Source of the DNA: Candidatus Aenigmatarchaeota archaeon
Lineage (GTDB): Archaea > Aenigmatarchaeota > Aenigmatarchaeia > CG10238-14 > SCSR01
DNA length: 64,000 nt
Direction: 5' to 3'
Assembly: GCA_016181005.1 (NCBI GenBank)
Contig: JACPAE010000001.1
Coordinates: 26,508-90,507 of the forward strand
The notes beneath the pieces are model-generated. The model searched no databases. It was not told where the DNA came from and saw only the letters and a list, made by a program, of their open reading frames with translations. Positions 32,062 through 40,357 of the stretch are shown here, in pieces. Every line of letters begins with the position of its first letter. Position 1 is the first letter of the stretch. The position numbers were made by a program, and so were the translations under genes.

Positions 32062-32679
32062 ATGAAAGTCTTAAAAATTAATCCAAATAAACCAGAGAAA
32101 GCGCTGTTGAAAATAGCTGCAGATGCCTTGGAAAATGGCGGGCTGATAGCATATCCAACGGACACATTGTACGGTCTGGGGGCGGATGCTCTCAATAGGA
32201 AAGCAGTAAAATCTGTATACAGAGTGAAGGGAAGGGATTTTAGAAAGCCTTTGACAATCATGTTTTCCTCATTGAAGCAAGCGAAAAAATATGTTAAATT
32301 TGATCCTATCTCGCTAAAACTTGCAAGGAAATTTCTTCCAGGACCTTTGACCCTAATCCTTCCAACAAAAGCAAGATTCCCAAAGGAGCTGACGTTGGGG
32401 ATGAACAGAGTTGGCGTAAGGATACCGGACAACCAGATAGCCGTGGAACTTGTAAAATTATATAATGCTCCAATAACATCAACTAGCGCGAATATCTCTG
32501 GTGAGAAAGACCCTATAACAGTCGAAGATGTTGTTACCCAGCTGGGTGATAAAGTTAATTTAATTTTGGATGGTGATAAATGTAAGTACAAGAAGCCTTC
32601 TACAATAGTAGAAGTCGTAAATGGTAAAGTAAAAGTTATAAGGAAAGGTGTGATAAAGAAAGGTAAATTAAAGGTTTGA
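32062..32679 (+). CDS. L-threonylcarbamoyladenylate synthase (Sua5/YrdC)
   Basis: A 205-aa YrdC-domain enzyme for the first step of t6A tRNA modification: GGLIAYPTDTLYGLGADALN, the KGRDFRKPLTIMF motif (KxRxxxKP), LPGPLTLILP, RVGVRIPDN, ITSTSANISGEKDP. It lacks the C-terminal Sua5 domain, so it is the short YrdC-like form. Start chosen at 32062, just after TATATG; the upstream frame overlaps lysS. Its stop is directly followed by the 3' end of tRNA-Arg on the other strand. Confidence 0.9.
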   Translation: MKVLKINPNKPEKALLKIAADALENGGLIAYPTDTLYGLGADALNRKAVKSVYRVKGRDFRKPLTIMFSSLKQAKKYVKFDPISLKLARKFLPGPLTLILPTKARFPKELTLGMNRVGVRIPDNQIAVELVKLYNAPITSTSANISGEKDPITVEDVVTQLGDKVNLILDGDKCKYKKPSTIVEVVNGKVKVIRKGVIKKGKLKV

Positions 32680-32765
32680 TGGGCCTATTGGGACTCGAAC
32701 CCAAAATTCCGGCTCCGCAAGCCAGCGTTATGAACAGTGTTTTTATCCAATTAGACTATAGGCCC
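32680..32765 (-). tRNA. tRNA-Arg (anticodon GCG) with 12-nt insertion
   Basis: Minus strand, 86 nt. Acceptor GGGCCTA/TAGGCCC, T-stem TTGGG/CCCAA with TTCGAGT, anticodon stem CTGGC/GCCGG around TTGCGGA (GCG, Arg), discriminator A. Between the D-stem and anticodon stem there is an extra 12-nt stretch (CTGTTCATAACG) not accounted for by a canonical tRNA, i.e. near position 26/27. No insertion at 37/38. A tiny non-canonical intron is the simplest reading. Confidence 0.8.
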
Positions 32766-32820
32766 ACGCTAACTATAAAAATTTGACATTTATAAGTTTA
32801 ATAACGTAAATCAGGGAAAG

Positions 32821-33000
32821 GTTGATAACATACAGGGGAAACTGCATTGCACAACTTGCGGCATTAATGTGCTGGCAAAAAAGAACTTTGTAAAGTTTTC
32901 ATGCCCCAAGTGCGGCAAGGTGGAAATTGTAAGATGCAGCACTTGCAAGAATTTGGGTTCCAAGTATACATGCAGCGAATGCGGATTTGAAGGTCCTTAG
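32821..33000 (+). CDS. Zn-ribbon RNA-binding protein of the translation operon
   Basis: About 59 codons with four CxxC knuckles: LHCTTCGINVL, KFSCPKCGKVEIVRCSTCKN, KYTCSECGFEGP. The ending CGFEGP and the position directly before aEF-1beta identify the small archaeal Zn-ribbon protein thought to act in translation. There is no in-frame ATG, GTG or TTG between the last upstream stop and the first Cys pair: the start must be unusual (CTG at 32842 or ATA at 32830), or there is a sequencing error. A TTTATAAG box is upstream near 32790. Confidence 0.75.
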   Translation, partial: VDNIQGKLHCTTCGINVLAKKNFVKFSCPKCGKVEIVRCSTCKNLGSKYTCSECGFEGP

Positions 33001-33001
33001 G

Positions 33002-33259
33002 ATGACCGACGTTATCGTTACTTTCAAGATAATGCCTACAGGCGTGGATGTAAATCTTGACAAGCTTGAAAAAGACGTTGTTAGAGAGATTAAACCACAG
33101 AGAACAGAAAGAGAGCCTATTGCATTCGGCCTGATAGCAGTGAATGTAACTGTGCTGGTTCCTGACGAAGAAGGCCAGCTGGAGAAAGTGGAAAATAAAT
33201 TGCGGGAACTTGAAGGTGTGGAAGGGGTAGAAGTTACTGAAATCACGAGGAGCATTTAA
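33002..33259 (+). CDS. ef1b: Translation elongation factor aEF-1 beta
   Basis: An 85-aa nucleotide-exchange factor for aEF-1alpha. VIVTFKIMPTGVDVNLDKLE, FGLIAVNVTVLVPDEEGQLE and a C-terminal LEGVEGVEVTEITRSI match the family over its full length. ATG at 33002 lies one base after the Zn-ribbon stop. It is the standard neighbour of that Zn-ribbon gene. Confidence 0.9.
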   Translation: MTDVIVTFKIMPTGVDVNLDKLEKDVVREIKPQRTEREPIAFGLIAVNVTVLVPDEEGQLEKVENKLRELEGVEGVEVTEITRSI

Positions 33260-33277
33260 TTAATTTTTCTACTTTAA

Positions 33278-33312
33278 CATGATTCTTTCTGATGAGGCTT
33301 ATGAAAAATTAA
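33278..33312 (+). repeat. 35-bp exact copy of an internal aminotransferase segment
   Basis: CATGATTCTTTCTGATGAGG and following bases to 33312 are identical to 34109-34143 inside the aminotransferase gene, where they encode MILSDEAYEKL. The intergenic copy has its own ATG and could give a 14-residue peptide, but is more likely a small duplication. Confidence 0.8.
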
Positions 33313-33336
33313 AAAAGAAATAAAAAGGAGGAAAAT

Positions 33337-33426
33337 TTAAAAATCTTCGCTTTCTTCCTCGCCCAAAAAATCGTCGTCAGACATTTCGTCCTCGCCGAAC
33401 TCCATGCCGTTCCGCTCGTCTTCCAT
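33337..33426 (-). CDS. Small acidic protein (29 aa)
   Basis: ATG at 33426 to TAA at 33337, encoding a very acidic peptide (MEDERNGMEFGEDEMSDDDF, LGEEESEDF). A strong CTTATATA box lies about 45-50 nt upstream on the minus strand. Third positions use many G/C bases as in nearby genes. It is too short for a family call, but promoter plus composition support a real gene. Confidence 0.5.
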   Translation of the reverse strand: MEDERNGMEFGEDEMSDDDFLGEEESEDF

Positions 33427-33524
33427 ATTGGGTTTACACCTTAATCTATCTGATGAGATTGCAAAGTATATAAGCGTTTGTATTTTTTATGAAAGCTTAA
33501 TTTTAACGAAACTAACTTAAATTA

Positions 33525-34682
33525 ATGAAGCTGCACCTTGCAAGACGCGTGAAAGTAATTGAATCCTCAAAAATTGAGGAGAGTTTGAGAATTTTAGAGC
33601 AACATCCGGAAATAATTTCACTGGGAGCGGGTGAGCCAGACTTTCCTGCACCGCCAAATGTAATCAAGTCTGCAGAAAAGTTTCTTGAGAAAGGATTTAC
33701 ACACTACTCGCCGTTGCAAGGAAGGCACGAATTAAGAGAAGAGCTTGTAAAGAAGCTTAAGAAGGACAATAAAATAGATGCCGATCCGGAAAACATTATA
33801 ATTTCTTGCGGCTCCAAAGAATCAATACTTCTTGCAATAATGACTCTGGTTAATCCGAAAGAAGAAGTTATCATTCCTGATCCTGGCTACATTGCTTACA
33901 GACCAATAGTTCAAATGTTGGACGGCATTGCCAAGTCGATGCCGTTGAAAGAAGATGACGGCTTTGAAGCTCATCCGGATATTCTTAAAAAAATCATAAC
34001 AAGGAAAACAAGATTGCTAGTCATAAATACGCCATCTAACCCCACTGGATCTATTCTGACGAAGAGGGTTTTGGAAGAAATTGCAGACATAGCTGTTGAA
34101 AAAGACCTCATGATTCTTTCTGATGAGGCTTATGAAAAATTAATCTATGACAACGAGAAGCATGTCAGCATTGCAAGCTTGGACGGGATGGAGGACAGAG
34201 TTGTAACCGTGCAGTCATTTTCGAAAACATATGCAATGTGCGGATTTAGAGTCGGCTACGCAGTTGCTGACGAACGAATTATCAAAGAGATGACGGAATT
34301 CAAGATATGCACTACGCTTGCCGCACCTACCTTTGCACAACTGGCTGCAGTGGAGGCCCTAAGAAATTCTGCCAGCTATACAAAAATGATGGTAAAGGAA
34401 TATGACATGAGAAGGAGAATGGTAATCAAAAGACTGGGTGAGATGGAACTAGCTTGCACAACTCCAAAAGGCGCTTTTTACGCTTTTCCAAACATCAAGA
34501 AATTCAAACTGCCTTCAGTAAAGTTTTCCGACGCATTGATGAAAAAAGGAAAAGTTGTTGTTATTCCTGGTACAGAATTTGGGAGGTATGGAGAAGGCCA
34601 TGTCAGGATTAGTTATGCCACTTCGCATGACAAGCTTGTGCAGGCTTTGGGAAGGATTGAAAGGTTCATCCAAAAGATTTAA
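33525..34682 (+). CDS. PLP-dependent class I/II aminotransferase
   Basis: A 385-aa fold-type I aminotransferase (AspC/alanine aminotransferase group). ISLGAGEPDFPAPPNVIKSA, HYSPLQGRHELREEL, NTPSNPTGSIL, ILSDEAYEKLIYD, the PLP lysine in VQSFSKTYAMCGFRVGYAV, and the C-terminal Arg in GHVRISYATS. Full length. Substrate within the group cannot be told from sequence by eye. Followed by SRP RNA. Confidence 0.88.
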   Translation: MKLHLARRVKVIESSKIEESLRILEQHPEIISLGAGEPDFPAPPNVIKSAEKFLEKGFTHYSPLQGRHELREELVKKLKKDNKIDADPENIIISCGSKESILLAIMTLVNPKEEVIIPDPGYIAYRPIVQMLDGIAKSMPLKEDDGFEAHPDILKKIITRKTRLLVINTPSNPTGSILTKRVLEEIADIAVEKDLMILSDEAYEKLIYDNEKHVSIASLDGMEDRVVTVQSFSKTYAMCGFRVGYAVADERIIKEMTEFKICTTLAAPTFAQLAAVEALRNSASYTKMMVKEYDMRRRMVIKRLGEMELACTTPKGAFYAFPNIKKFKLPSVKFSDALMKKGKVVVIPGTEFGRYGEGHVRISYATSHDKLVQALGRIERFIQKI

Positions 34683-34705
34683 ATTACATGAATTCATTGA
34701 GTTTT

Positions 34706-34976
34706 ACAGGAGCTATGGCCGAAGGGGTACCAGACCTTCACAGCGCAAATCTGGTTCATGGCGCGGCGACAACTCCAGAAGGTACATGGGCTATAGACTA
34801 GTCTGGCTGCTTGACTGAGAAGTCTCGTCTCCCAGGGTGGCATGCATAGCGAACCCAAACAGGCCCGGAAGGGAGCATTTGTAAGTTATGCGTGCTGTGC
34901 TTGGGAAAAACGGGGTGGAGAAGAGCAGTCGGGTGAACTAATCTATGGTCTTGTATCGACTGGAGTGCGCTCCTGT
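34706..34976 (+). ncRNA. Signal recognition particle RNA (7S)
   Basis: About 271 nt. The termini ACAGGAGC and GCTCCTGT pair. The S-domain helix 8 is recognisable from CAGGCCCGGAAGGGAGCA, with its SRP54-binding symmetric loop (GGAAGGGAGCA) closed by CCCAA/TTGGG, and a long base-paired body surrounds it. A T-rich run (TTTATTTTT) at the 3' end may terminate transcription. No protein frame fits. Confidence 0.85.
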
Positions 34977-35004
34977 TTATTTTTAAAAATCAAATTATGA
35001 TAAC

Positions 35005-35739
35005 ATGAAACGCAAGGACCGCACAGGAATTGTTTTCGTAGTTGTAGTTTCGCTATTCCTAATGTTGACCTTCCTTTCTTCAACTCAACAACAAACGTCT
35101 TCGGAAGTCGTCGAGCCTGCTAAAACAACTTCCTTGAATACAGCAACAATAAATCTTCCGGCTGTGGACAATGAAGGAAATGGTGTTATTGCAACTTTGA
35201 AAGTCCAGGCAATTCCTGGCGAAGGGAGGATATTGACTAATGTAGATAACATACTTTTTTGGGTCGACACTCAATACTCAATAAGAATTGCTGAAATGGT
35301 TGCGGAAAATTTGACGAACAAAGATTTATCTGACATAGATTTGATCTATACCATCGATACCAACGCCTCATTGATTGAAGGACAGTCGGCTGGTGCCGCT
35401 ATAACTATTGCTACAGTTGCTGTGATTGAGAACAAGACCATTCCAAATGACGTGATGATTACAGGAACGATAAACCTTGATAGTACCATAGGGCCTGTTG
35501 GGTCAATTTTGGCAAAAGCAAAAGCATCAAAGGACGTTGGCGCGACGACATTCTTAGTGCCTAAAGGCCAAGGCACTCAGACGACGTACAAGCCCGAGAA
35601 AACATGCGAGAAGATAGGCCCTGTGACATTCTGCCAGACGGAATACAAGGCTGAAAAGGTGGATATTTCCAAAGACGCTGAACTGGAGGTTATAGAAGTA
35701 GCCACTATTCAGGATGCCCTTCCCTACTTCATCAAATGA
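35005..35739 (+). CDS. Membrane-anchored Lon-type (S16) serine protease domain protein
   Basis: A 244-aa protein with an N-terminal membrane helix (IVFVVVVSLFLMLTFLSS) and a Lon proteolytic domain without ATPase: LIEGQSAGAAITIATVAVIE (catalytic Ser), the VMITGTINLDSTIGPVGSIL strand-loop and AKAKASKDVGATTFLVPKGQ (catalytic Lys). The domain would face outside the cell. Such stand-alone S16 domains occur in archaea; substrate unknown. Confidence 0.82.
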   Translation: MKRKDRTGIVFVVVVSLFLMLTFLSSTQQQTSSEVVEPAKTTSLNTATINLPAVDNEGNGVIATLKVQAIPGEGRILTNVDNILFWVDTQYSIRIAEMVAENLTNKDLSDIDLIYTIDTNASLIEGQSAGAAITIATVAVIENKTIPNDVMITGTINLDSTIGPVGSILAKAKASKDVGATTFLVPKGQGTQTTYKPEKTCEKIGPVTFCQTEYKAEKVDISKDAELEVIEVATIQDALPYFIK

Positions 35740-35777
35740 ACCAATAGTATAAAATATTTCGATTTCCAATCAAGTTT

Positions 35778-36359
35778 ATGGAAGTGTTCTCGAAGGAGGA
35801 GATCAGGGACATAGTAGCATCTGTCATTGCCCTCATCATCATTTTTGCATGGCAGCCTTTCCCTGGCTTCGGGTTCAGCCCCGAGTCCCTGCCTTATTTT
35901 GTCGCCGTTGTAATCGTCGCGTTCTTGTTCCATGAGATGGCGCACAAATTCATGGCGCAAAAATTCGGACTAGCCGCCCATTACAGGATGTGGCCTACGG
36001 GCATTTTGTTTGGTATGATATTCATGGTTGTCGGATTGAAGTTTGTCGCGCCGGGTGCGGTGGAAGTCCGGCCTTACAAATTCGGCAGGTGGGGGTACAG
36101 GAGGATGAATGTGCAGAGCACTGAAATGGGAATAGTTGCGACCATGGGGCCTTTGACAAACATTGCATTTGCAATGATATTCTCCCTTTTCCAGGGGACG
36201 TTGTTCTACTATCTCACGTTGATAAACGCCTGGCTTGCGCTTGTGAACCTCTTGCCTATACCTCCGCTTGACGGAAGCAAGATAGTCATCTGGAAGCCAT
36301 GGATCTGGGGAATGATGATAGCGACTGCATTAATACTTGTGGCCCTATTTGCATTTTAA
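35778..36359 (+). CDS. Site-2-protease-like M50 membrane metalloprotease
   Basis: A 193-aa polytopic membrane protein with zinc motif LFHEMAHKFMAQKFG (HExxH) in a hydrophobic helix and the second motif VNLLPIPPLDGSKIVIW (NxxPxxPLDG). Both zinc-binding elements are complete, so an active intramembrane protease is likely. It lies in a run of plus-strand genes with the S16 protein and EndoQ, possibly one transcript. Confidence 0.85.
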   Translation: MEVFSKEEIRDIVASVIALIIIFAWQPFPGFGFSPESLPYFVAVVIVAFLFHEMAHKFMAQKFGLAAHYRMWPTGILFGMIFMVVGLKFVAPGAVEVRPYKFGRWGYRRMNVQSTEMGIVATMGPLTNIAFAMIFSLFQGTLFYYLTLINAWLALVNLLPIPPLDGSKIVIWKPWIWGMMIATALILVALFAF

Positions 36360-36365
36360 GATATC

Positions 36366-37634
36366 ATGAGATACATTGCAGACTTTCACTTGCATTCTAG
36401 GTATTCCAGAGCGACAAGCAGAGACTTGAATTTGGAAACCCTAAGCGTAGGCGCAAAGATAAAGGGTCTTAATGTCTTGTCAAGCGGTGATTTCACTCAC
36501 CCTACTTGGCTTGAGGAGTTGAAAGAAAAATTAGAGCCTGCTGATGACACAGGAATTTTTGCCTTTAATGGAATAAATTTCGTGCTGACAGCTGAGGTTG
36601 CCACTGTATTTAGTTTTGAGGGAAAGACACGGCACATTCACCACAACATCCATGCAAGGTCTTTTGAAGTTGTTGACCAAATTAACGAGGCTCTGAAGAA
36701 GTTTGGTGATTTGAAATCCGACGGCAGGCCTATCCTGAATGTTTCTGCGCCTGAACTTGTTGAAGCTTTTATGCAAGTGGATAAGCACACGCTGATTTAT
36801 CCTAACCATGCATGGACACCCTGGAGATCTGTGTTTGGTGCGATCGGCGGTTTTGACTCTTTGGAGGAATGCTACCAAGACCAAGCAAACCATATTTTTG
36901 CATTGGAGACTGGCTTAAGCAGCGACCCTCCGATGAACTGGCGTTTGTCAAAACTTGATAATATAACCTTGCTTTCAAACAGTGATGCACATTCTCCACA
37001 TCCTTGGAGGCTGGGAAGAGAGGCTAATGTTTTCGAATTCAAAGAATTGACTTATGAGGAAATTTATGACGCGATAAAGAGAAGGGATAAGAAGAGGTTT
37101 TTATCAACCATTGAAGTCAGCCCCAGTTACGGAAAATATCATATAACAGGGCACAGAAACTGCAATGTAAGCATGCACCCGAGGGACGCAAAAAAACTGA
37201 ACAACAAATGTCCGAGATGCGGAAAGAAGATGACTATTGGAGTTTTGCAGCGAGTTGAAGAACTGGCTGACAGGCCGGAAGGTTTCATTCTGGACACAAT
37301 TAAATTCAAGACATTATTGCCTTTATATGAGATAATATCTTTTGTCATGGGTGTCAACCAACTTTACTCAAGAAAAGTGATTGAAGAACAAAATCGTTTG
37401 ATAGGTAGGTTTGGAAATGAGATGGATGTGCTGATGAATGCTGGCAGAGAAGAGCTTGCGAAAGTTACCAGTGAGAAGATAGCGGATGCTATAATCAAGG
37501 TTCGGGAAGGGAACGTGAAGTTTGAAGACGGATATGATGGTGTTTACGGCAAGCCTGTCTTTGACGACAGAATGCAAATCAGGAAGACGTATGTGGATCA
37601 GAAAAGCATAGCAGACTTTAGCCGAAAGGGTTGA
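36366..37634 (+). CDS. Endonuclease Q (EndoQ) DNA repair nuclease
   Basis: A 422-aa PHP-domain protein of EndoQ type: IADFHLHSRYSRATSRDLNL (PHP metal site), GLNVLSSGDFTHPTW, YPNHAWTPWRS, LSNSDAHSPHPWRLGREANV, then a zinc finger (HRNCNVSMHP... CPRCGKKM) and a C-terminal helical region. EndoQ nicks DNA 5' of deaminated bases (uracil, hypoxanthine) and abasic sites. Length matches the characterised archaeal enzymes. Overlaps the convergent gene by 17 nt. Confidence 0.88.
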   Translation: MRYIADFHLHSRYSRATSRDLNLETLSVGAKIKGLNVLSSGDFTHPTWLEELKEKLEPADDTGIFAFNGINFVLTAEVATVFSFEGKTRHIHHNIHARSFEVVDQINEALKKFGDLKSDGRPILNVSAPELVEAFMQVDKHTLIYPNHAWTPWRSVFGAIGGFDSLEECYQDQANHIFALETGLSSDPPMNWRLSKLDNITLLSNSDAHSPHPWRLGREANVFEFKELTYEEIYDAIKRRDKKRFLSTIEVSPSYGKYHITGHRNCNVSMHPRDAKKLNNKCPRCGKKMTIGVLQRVEELADRPEGFILDTIKFKTLLPLYEIISFVMGVNQLYSRKVIEEQNRLIGRFGNEMDVLMNAGREELAKVTSEKIADAIIKVREGNVKFEDGYDGVYGKPVFDDRMQIRKTYVDQKSIADFSRKG

Positions 37635-38244
37635 GGTTTAGCAGGACTTGGCTGAAGACGTCGCCGTATATTTGGAAAATTATTAGAACTGCCGAGAATC
37701 TGATAGTTGTAGCAAGCAGGGCCGCTATGGCAAAATTTTTATAGTTTGATTTGTAGGCGCCGAAAACAAACGGGAAGATATTTGGGAGTGGCAAAAGATG
37801 CGTTATGAATGTTATAGGTGCGCTGAAAAAATCCATCCTTTCGCTGTAACTAAAGGGCCTTCCTGTTAATTTCTCTATCAGCCGAGGGCCGAACATATAG
37901 CCCAACATGTAACTAAGGCTTGACGTGACGAAGGTTGTCGCAGTTATAGTGAGGACTATAAGAATCGGGTTTATTCCGTTGTTAAAGACATAAATGGCGT
38001 AAGGCTCGACTGGAAGGTTGGGTACGAAAGGTATGTTTGCAAAAGCCACGAAAGCTGCAAGGCCTTTGAGAGTCCCGGTTAGAACTTCTTCCTTGAAGAA
38101 AGAGTAAAGGGGAAGATTTGGCGCTACTTGATCCGCCAGAAAGTCCAGAATGTCCTGCTTAATTTGCTGTGGAGCTAACAGTTGTGCAAGAATGATAGCT
38201 GCTATAATTAGCGAAATTATGAAAAGCATTTTTACCGGGTTCAC
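37618..38244 (-). CDS. DedA/VTT-like integral membrane protein
   Basis: A 208-aa protein with an N-terminal helix (MLFIISLIIAAIILAQLLA) and several hydrophobic segments, with features of VTT/DedA-type proteins: re-entrant-like FVAFANIPFVPNLPVEPY, SSLSYMLGYMFGPRLIEK, and FITHLLPLPNIFPFVFGAYK. Function likely lipid scrambling or small-molecule transport, not determinable here. Convergent 3' overlap with the EndoQ gene. Confidence 0.65.
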   Translation of the reverse strand: MNPVKMLFIISLIIAAIILAQLLAPQQIKQDILDFLADQVAPNLPLYSFFKEEVLTGTLKGLAAFVAFANIPFVPNLPVEPYAIYVFNNGINPILIVLTITATTFVTSSLSYMLGYMFGPRLIEKLTGRPFSYSERMDFFSAPITFITHLLPLPNIFPFVFGAYKSNYKNFAIAALLATTIRFSAVLIIFQIYGDVFSQVLLNLNPFG

Positions 38245-38278
38245 ATTAATAAATTTAGATTGAATGAATAAATCATAA

Positions 38279-38349
38279 GGGTTTGTAGTCTAGTGGCAGG
38301 ACGGCGCGTTCACGTCGCGCAGACTGTGGTTCGATTCCGCACAGACCCA
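38279..38349 (+). tRNA. tRNA-Val (anticodon CAC)
   Basis: Acceptor GGGTTTG/CAGACCC, D-stem GTCT/GGAC, anticodon stem GCGCG/CGCGC with loop TTCACGT (CAC, Val), T-stem TGTGG/CCGCA with TTCGATT, discriminator A. Compact, with no intron. Confidence 0.93.
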
Positions 38350-38350
38350 C

Positions 38351-39235
38351 TTAAGACAAGGCTTTGTTGACTGTTACCTGTGTGGTGCTCTCTACGAAGT
38401 AGCCATAGTCTGCAGTCAATGTCACAGGCTTGTCCTTGAAATTTCCTATGTTTGACACATCCAAATCGCATGTTATTACAGTGCTCTTGCCGCCTGCAAG
38501 CCTGATCGTATCGGTAGAAGTGAATGTTCCGCCGGCTGCTGGCACACTGCGGCATGCTGTCACTCCTGTAATTGTCAGCGTGTGTATCTTGTCGAGATTC
38601 GCAGAAGCTACATTATTAACAAACACTCTCCCGCCTCCTATGTTCTGGATTTCAAACTGCACTCTTGCAAGAGTGCTGCCAGATGATATCACCGGAGTCT
38701 GCGCCCTAACAGTAACCAAGAGCGGACCAGATGTTGATTTTGAAGTTACTACTCCGCTCTGCGCATTTGGATTTATTCTCAAATAATCTGAGGTCACAAA
38801 TCTCAGCAGGCTGTCTGAGACAGTCGTATAGCCGTAGGAAACCCTTGCGGAGGCGTCATAAACTATGTCGTTGTTCTTTGCTGGGGGAGTTCGCACTATC
38901 CATTCGTTGGAAGCTTCTTCGCCGACAAAACCGGTTGGCTGATCGGCTGGTTCCAAAGCCCACGGACCAATAACGCAATTGCCTGAAGGCTGGCATACCC
39001 ATTCCGTAGACAGGCCGAACAACTCCGCGTTTACGTTGCTCGCCGTCTTCTCGCCAACATTTTGGATAGTCAGCAAAAATAAAATGTCTGTGGCCCCTTC
39101 GACATCCGACCTTTCAGGAGCAAAGCTTTTTATGATCACACCTGTTCCGGTAGGTGCTGTTGGCTGGGTTGCACATCCTGCAAGAAAAACTATAGAAATA
39201 ACCGAAAGCAACAACAACTCTTTCCTAAGGCTCAT
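38351..39235 (-). CDS. Secreted lipoprotein with beta-sandwich domains
   Basis: A 294-aa lipoprotein: MSLRKELLLLSVISIVFLAGC lipobox, short linker, then two beta-sandwich (CARDB-like) segments with ILFLLTIQNVGEKTASNVNA and LARVQFEIQNIGGGRVFVNN, and four Cys residues. Start at 39235; an ATG four codons upstream is also in frame. Divergence of its domains from the 346-aa neighbour upstream is large, but both share the IxNxG-type strand motif of extracellular archaeal proteins. Confidence 0.7.
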   Translation of the reverse strand: MSLRKELLLLSVISIVFLAGCATQPTAPTGTGVIIKSFAPERSDVEGATDILFLLTIQNVGEKTASNVNAELFGLSTEWVCQPSGNCVIGPWALEPADQPTGFVGEEASNEWIVRTPPAKNNDIVYDASARVSYGYTTVSDSLLRFVTSDYLRINPNAQSGVVTSKSTSGPLLVTVRAQTPVISSGSTLARVQFEIQNIGGGRVFVNNVASANLDKIHTLTITGVTACRSVPAAGGTFTSTDTIRLAGGKSTVITCDLDVSNIGNFKDKPVTLTADYGYFVESTTQVTVNKALS

Positions 39236-39284
39236 CCTATATCCCACTTAATATAATTTGCTTATAAACAATTTAAATATGTTC

Positions 39285-40325
39285 TCACTTGGGCGAAGGC
39301 TGGACTACAAACTCCTGCGTCATTATATACTCGTACTGGTAGGCGAATGCAGCCGATATCGTGGCCGTGTACTCGGGCAGTTTTTGGTTTGGTGTGAACG
39401 TGCAGAGGAGTGAATTGAACGGTATGACAACCGGCTTCTTGGACACAAGATTGTAGCCCTGGGTGTTTGGTACCTCGTATTTGGAGCCTCCTGGCAGCGT
39501 CAGCGAAAACGAGCTAGCGGCTGTCTTGCCAAAATCGCACAGCCCTGAAGTATCCAAGCCTGTCAGCTTTACTGTGACATTTCCGTCAGTCAAATTGATG
39601 TCCTTCAGCTTTCCTTGAACAGCTCCTACTTGGTTGAACTTGAACTTGGTAATGAACGGGAATGCATTGTCCCCGCTTATGCCCCAGTACTGCTTGATGG
39701 TCTCATCGCCGACCGTGAGCGTCCTCTCGATTGCGGGCTCTATCTCGACCGCAACAGGCCCTATTGAGGGCGTGCTTTGCCTTAGCTGGGAGGACGGCTG
39801 CTTCTTTGTCGTGCCGTCGATTACAGGGATGTTGAAATCCCTAGTGCCGAAATAAAGATACTTTACGCCGTAGCTTATTGTGTATGGCGTGGGTGACTTG
39901 ATGTCTTTCGGAGCCACTAAAGTTATTGACACTTCCCTGCTGTCAAGCGAAGTAAGGGAATTGCTGCCTGAGTAAATGCACCTTGCACCTGCCTGCTCCC
40001 CCAAGCCACAGTTCAATTTCAATCTTGAACCTTCTGCATCTATGCTGAAGCCCGACAAGTCGAAAAAGTCTATCTCCAGATATGGAATGTCTTGGTCGCC
40101 GTTGTTGTGGACCTCGAACTGGATGGTAGTTTTCACTGGATCGGAATCTGTAGAAGTATATGGCGCCTTGGCTGAAACAAATATCTTCTCTATCGTCACA
40201 ACTTCATTCTTATATTTCAACGGCCCTTTGCTTGTATTTTTGAAATTCGGCGATATCAAAAGGAACAGCACTATTGCAGCCGCTATAGCAACAAGTATGA
40301 TTAATGCCGCCTGTCCTTTGCGCAT
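39285..40325 (-). CDS. Pilin-like N-terminus surface protein, 346 aa
   Basis: Starts MRKGQAALIILVAIAAAIVL: a short basic head, KGQ and a hydrophobic helix, resembling class III signal sequences of archaeal pilins. The rest is beta-rich with IQFEVHNNGDQDIPYLEIDF and several Cys residues (LNCGLGEQAGARCIYS). It is 38 nt upstream of the lipoprotein gene on the same strand, likely one operon. It is one of at least nine proteins in this window with this N-terminal style. Confidence 0.68.
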   Translation of the reverse strand: MRKGQAALIILVAIAAAIVLFLLISPNFKNTSKGPLKYKNEVVTIEKIFVSAKAPYTSTDSDPVKTTIQFEVHNNGDQDIPYLEIDFFDLSGFSIDAEGSRLKLNCGLGEQAGARCIYSGSNSLTSLDSREVSITLVAPKDIKSPTPYTISYGVKYLYFGTRDFNIPVIDGTTKKQPSSQLRQSTPSIGPVAVEIEPAIERTLTVGDETIKQYWGISGDNAFPFITKFKFNQVGAVQGKLKDINLTDGNVTVKLTGLDTSGLCDFGKTAASSFSLTLPGGSKYEVPNTQGYNLVSKKPVVIPFNSLLCTFTPNQKLPEYTATISAAFAYQYEYIMTQEFVVQPSPK

Positions 40326-40357
40326 AAATAAATTTAGCCTGCAAAGCTATTATTGTT

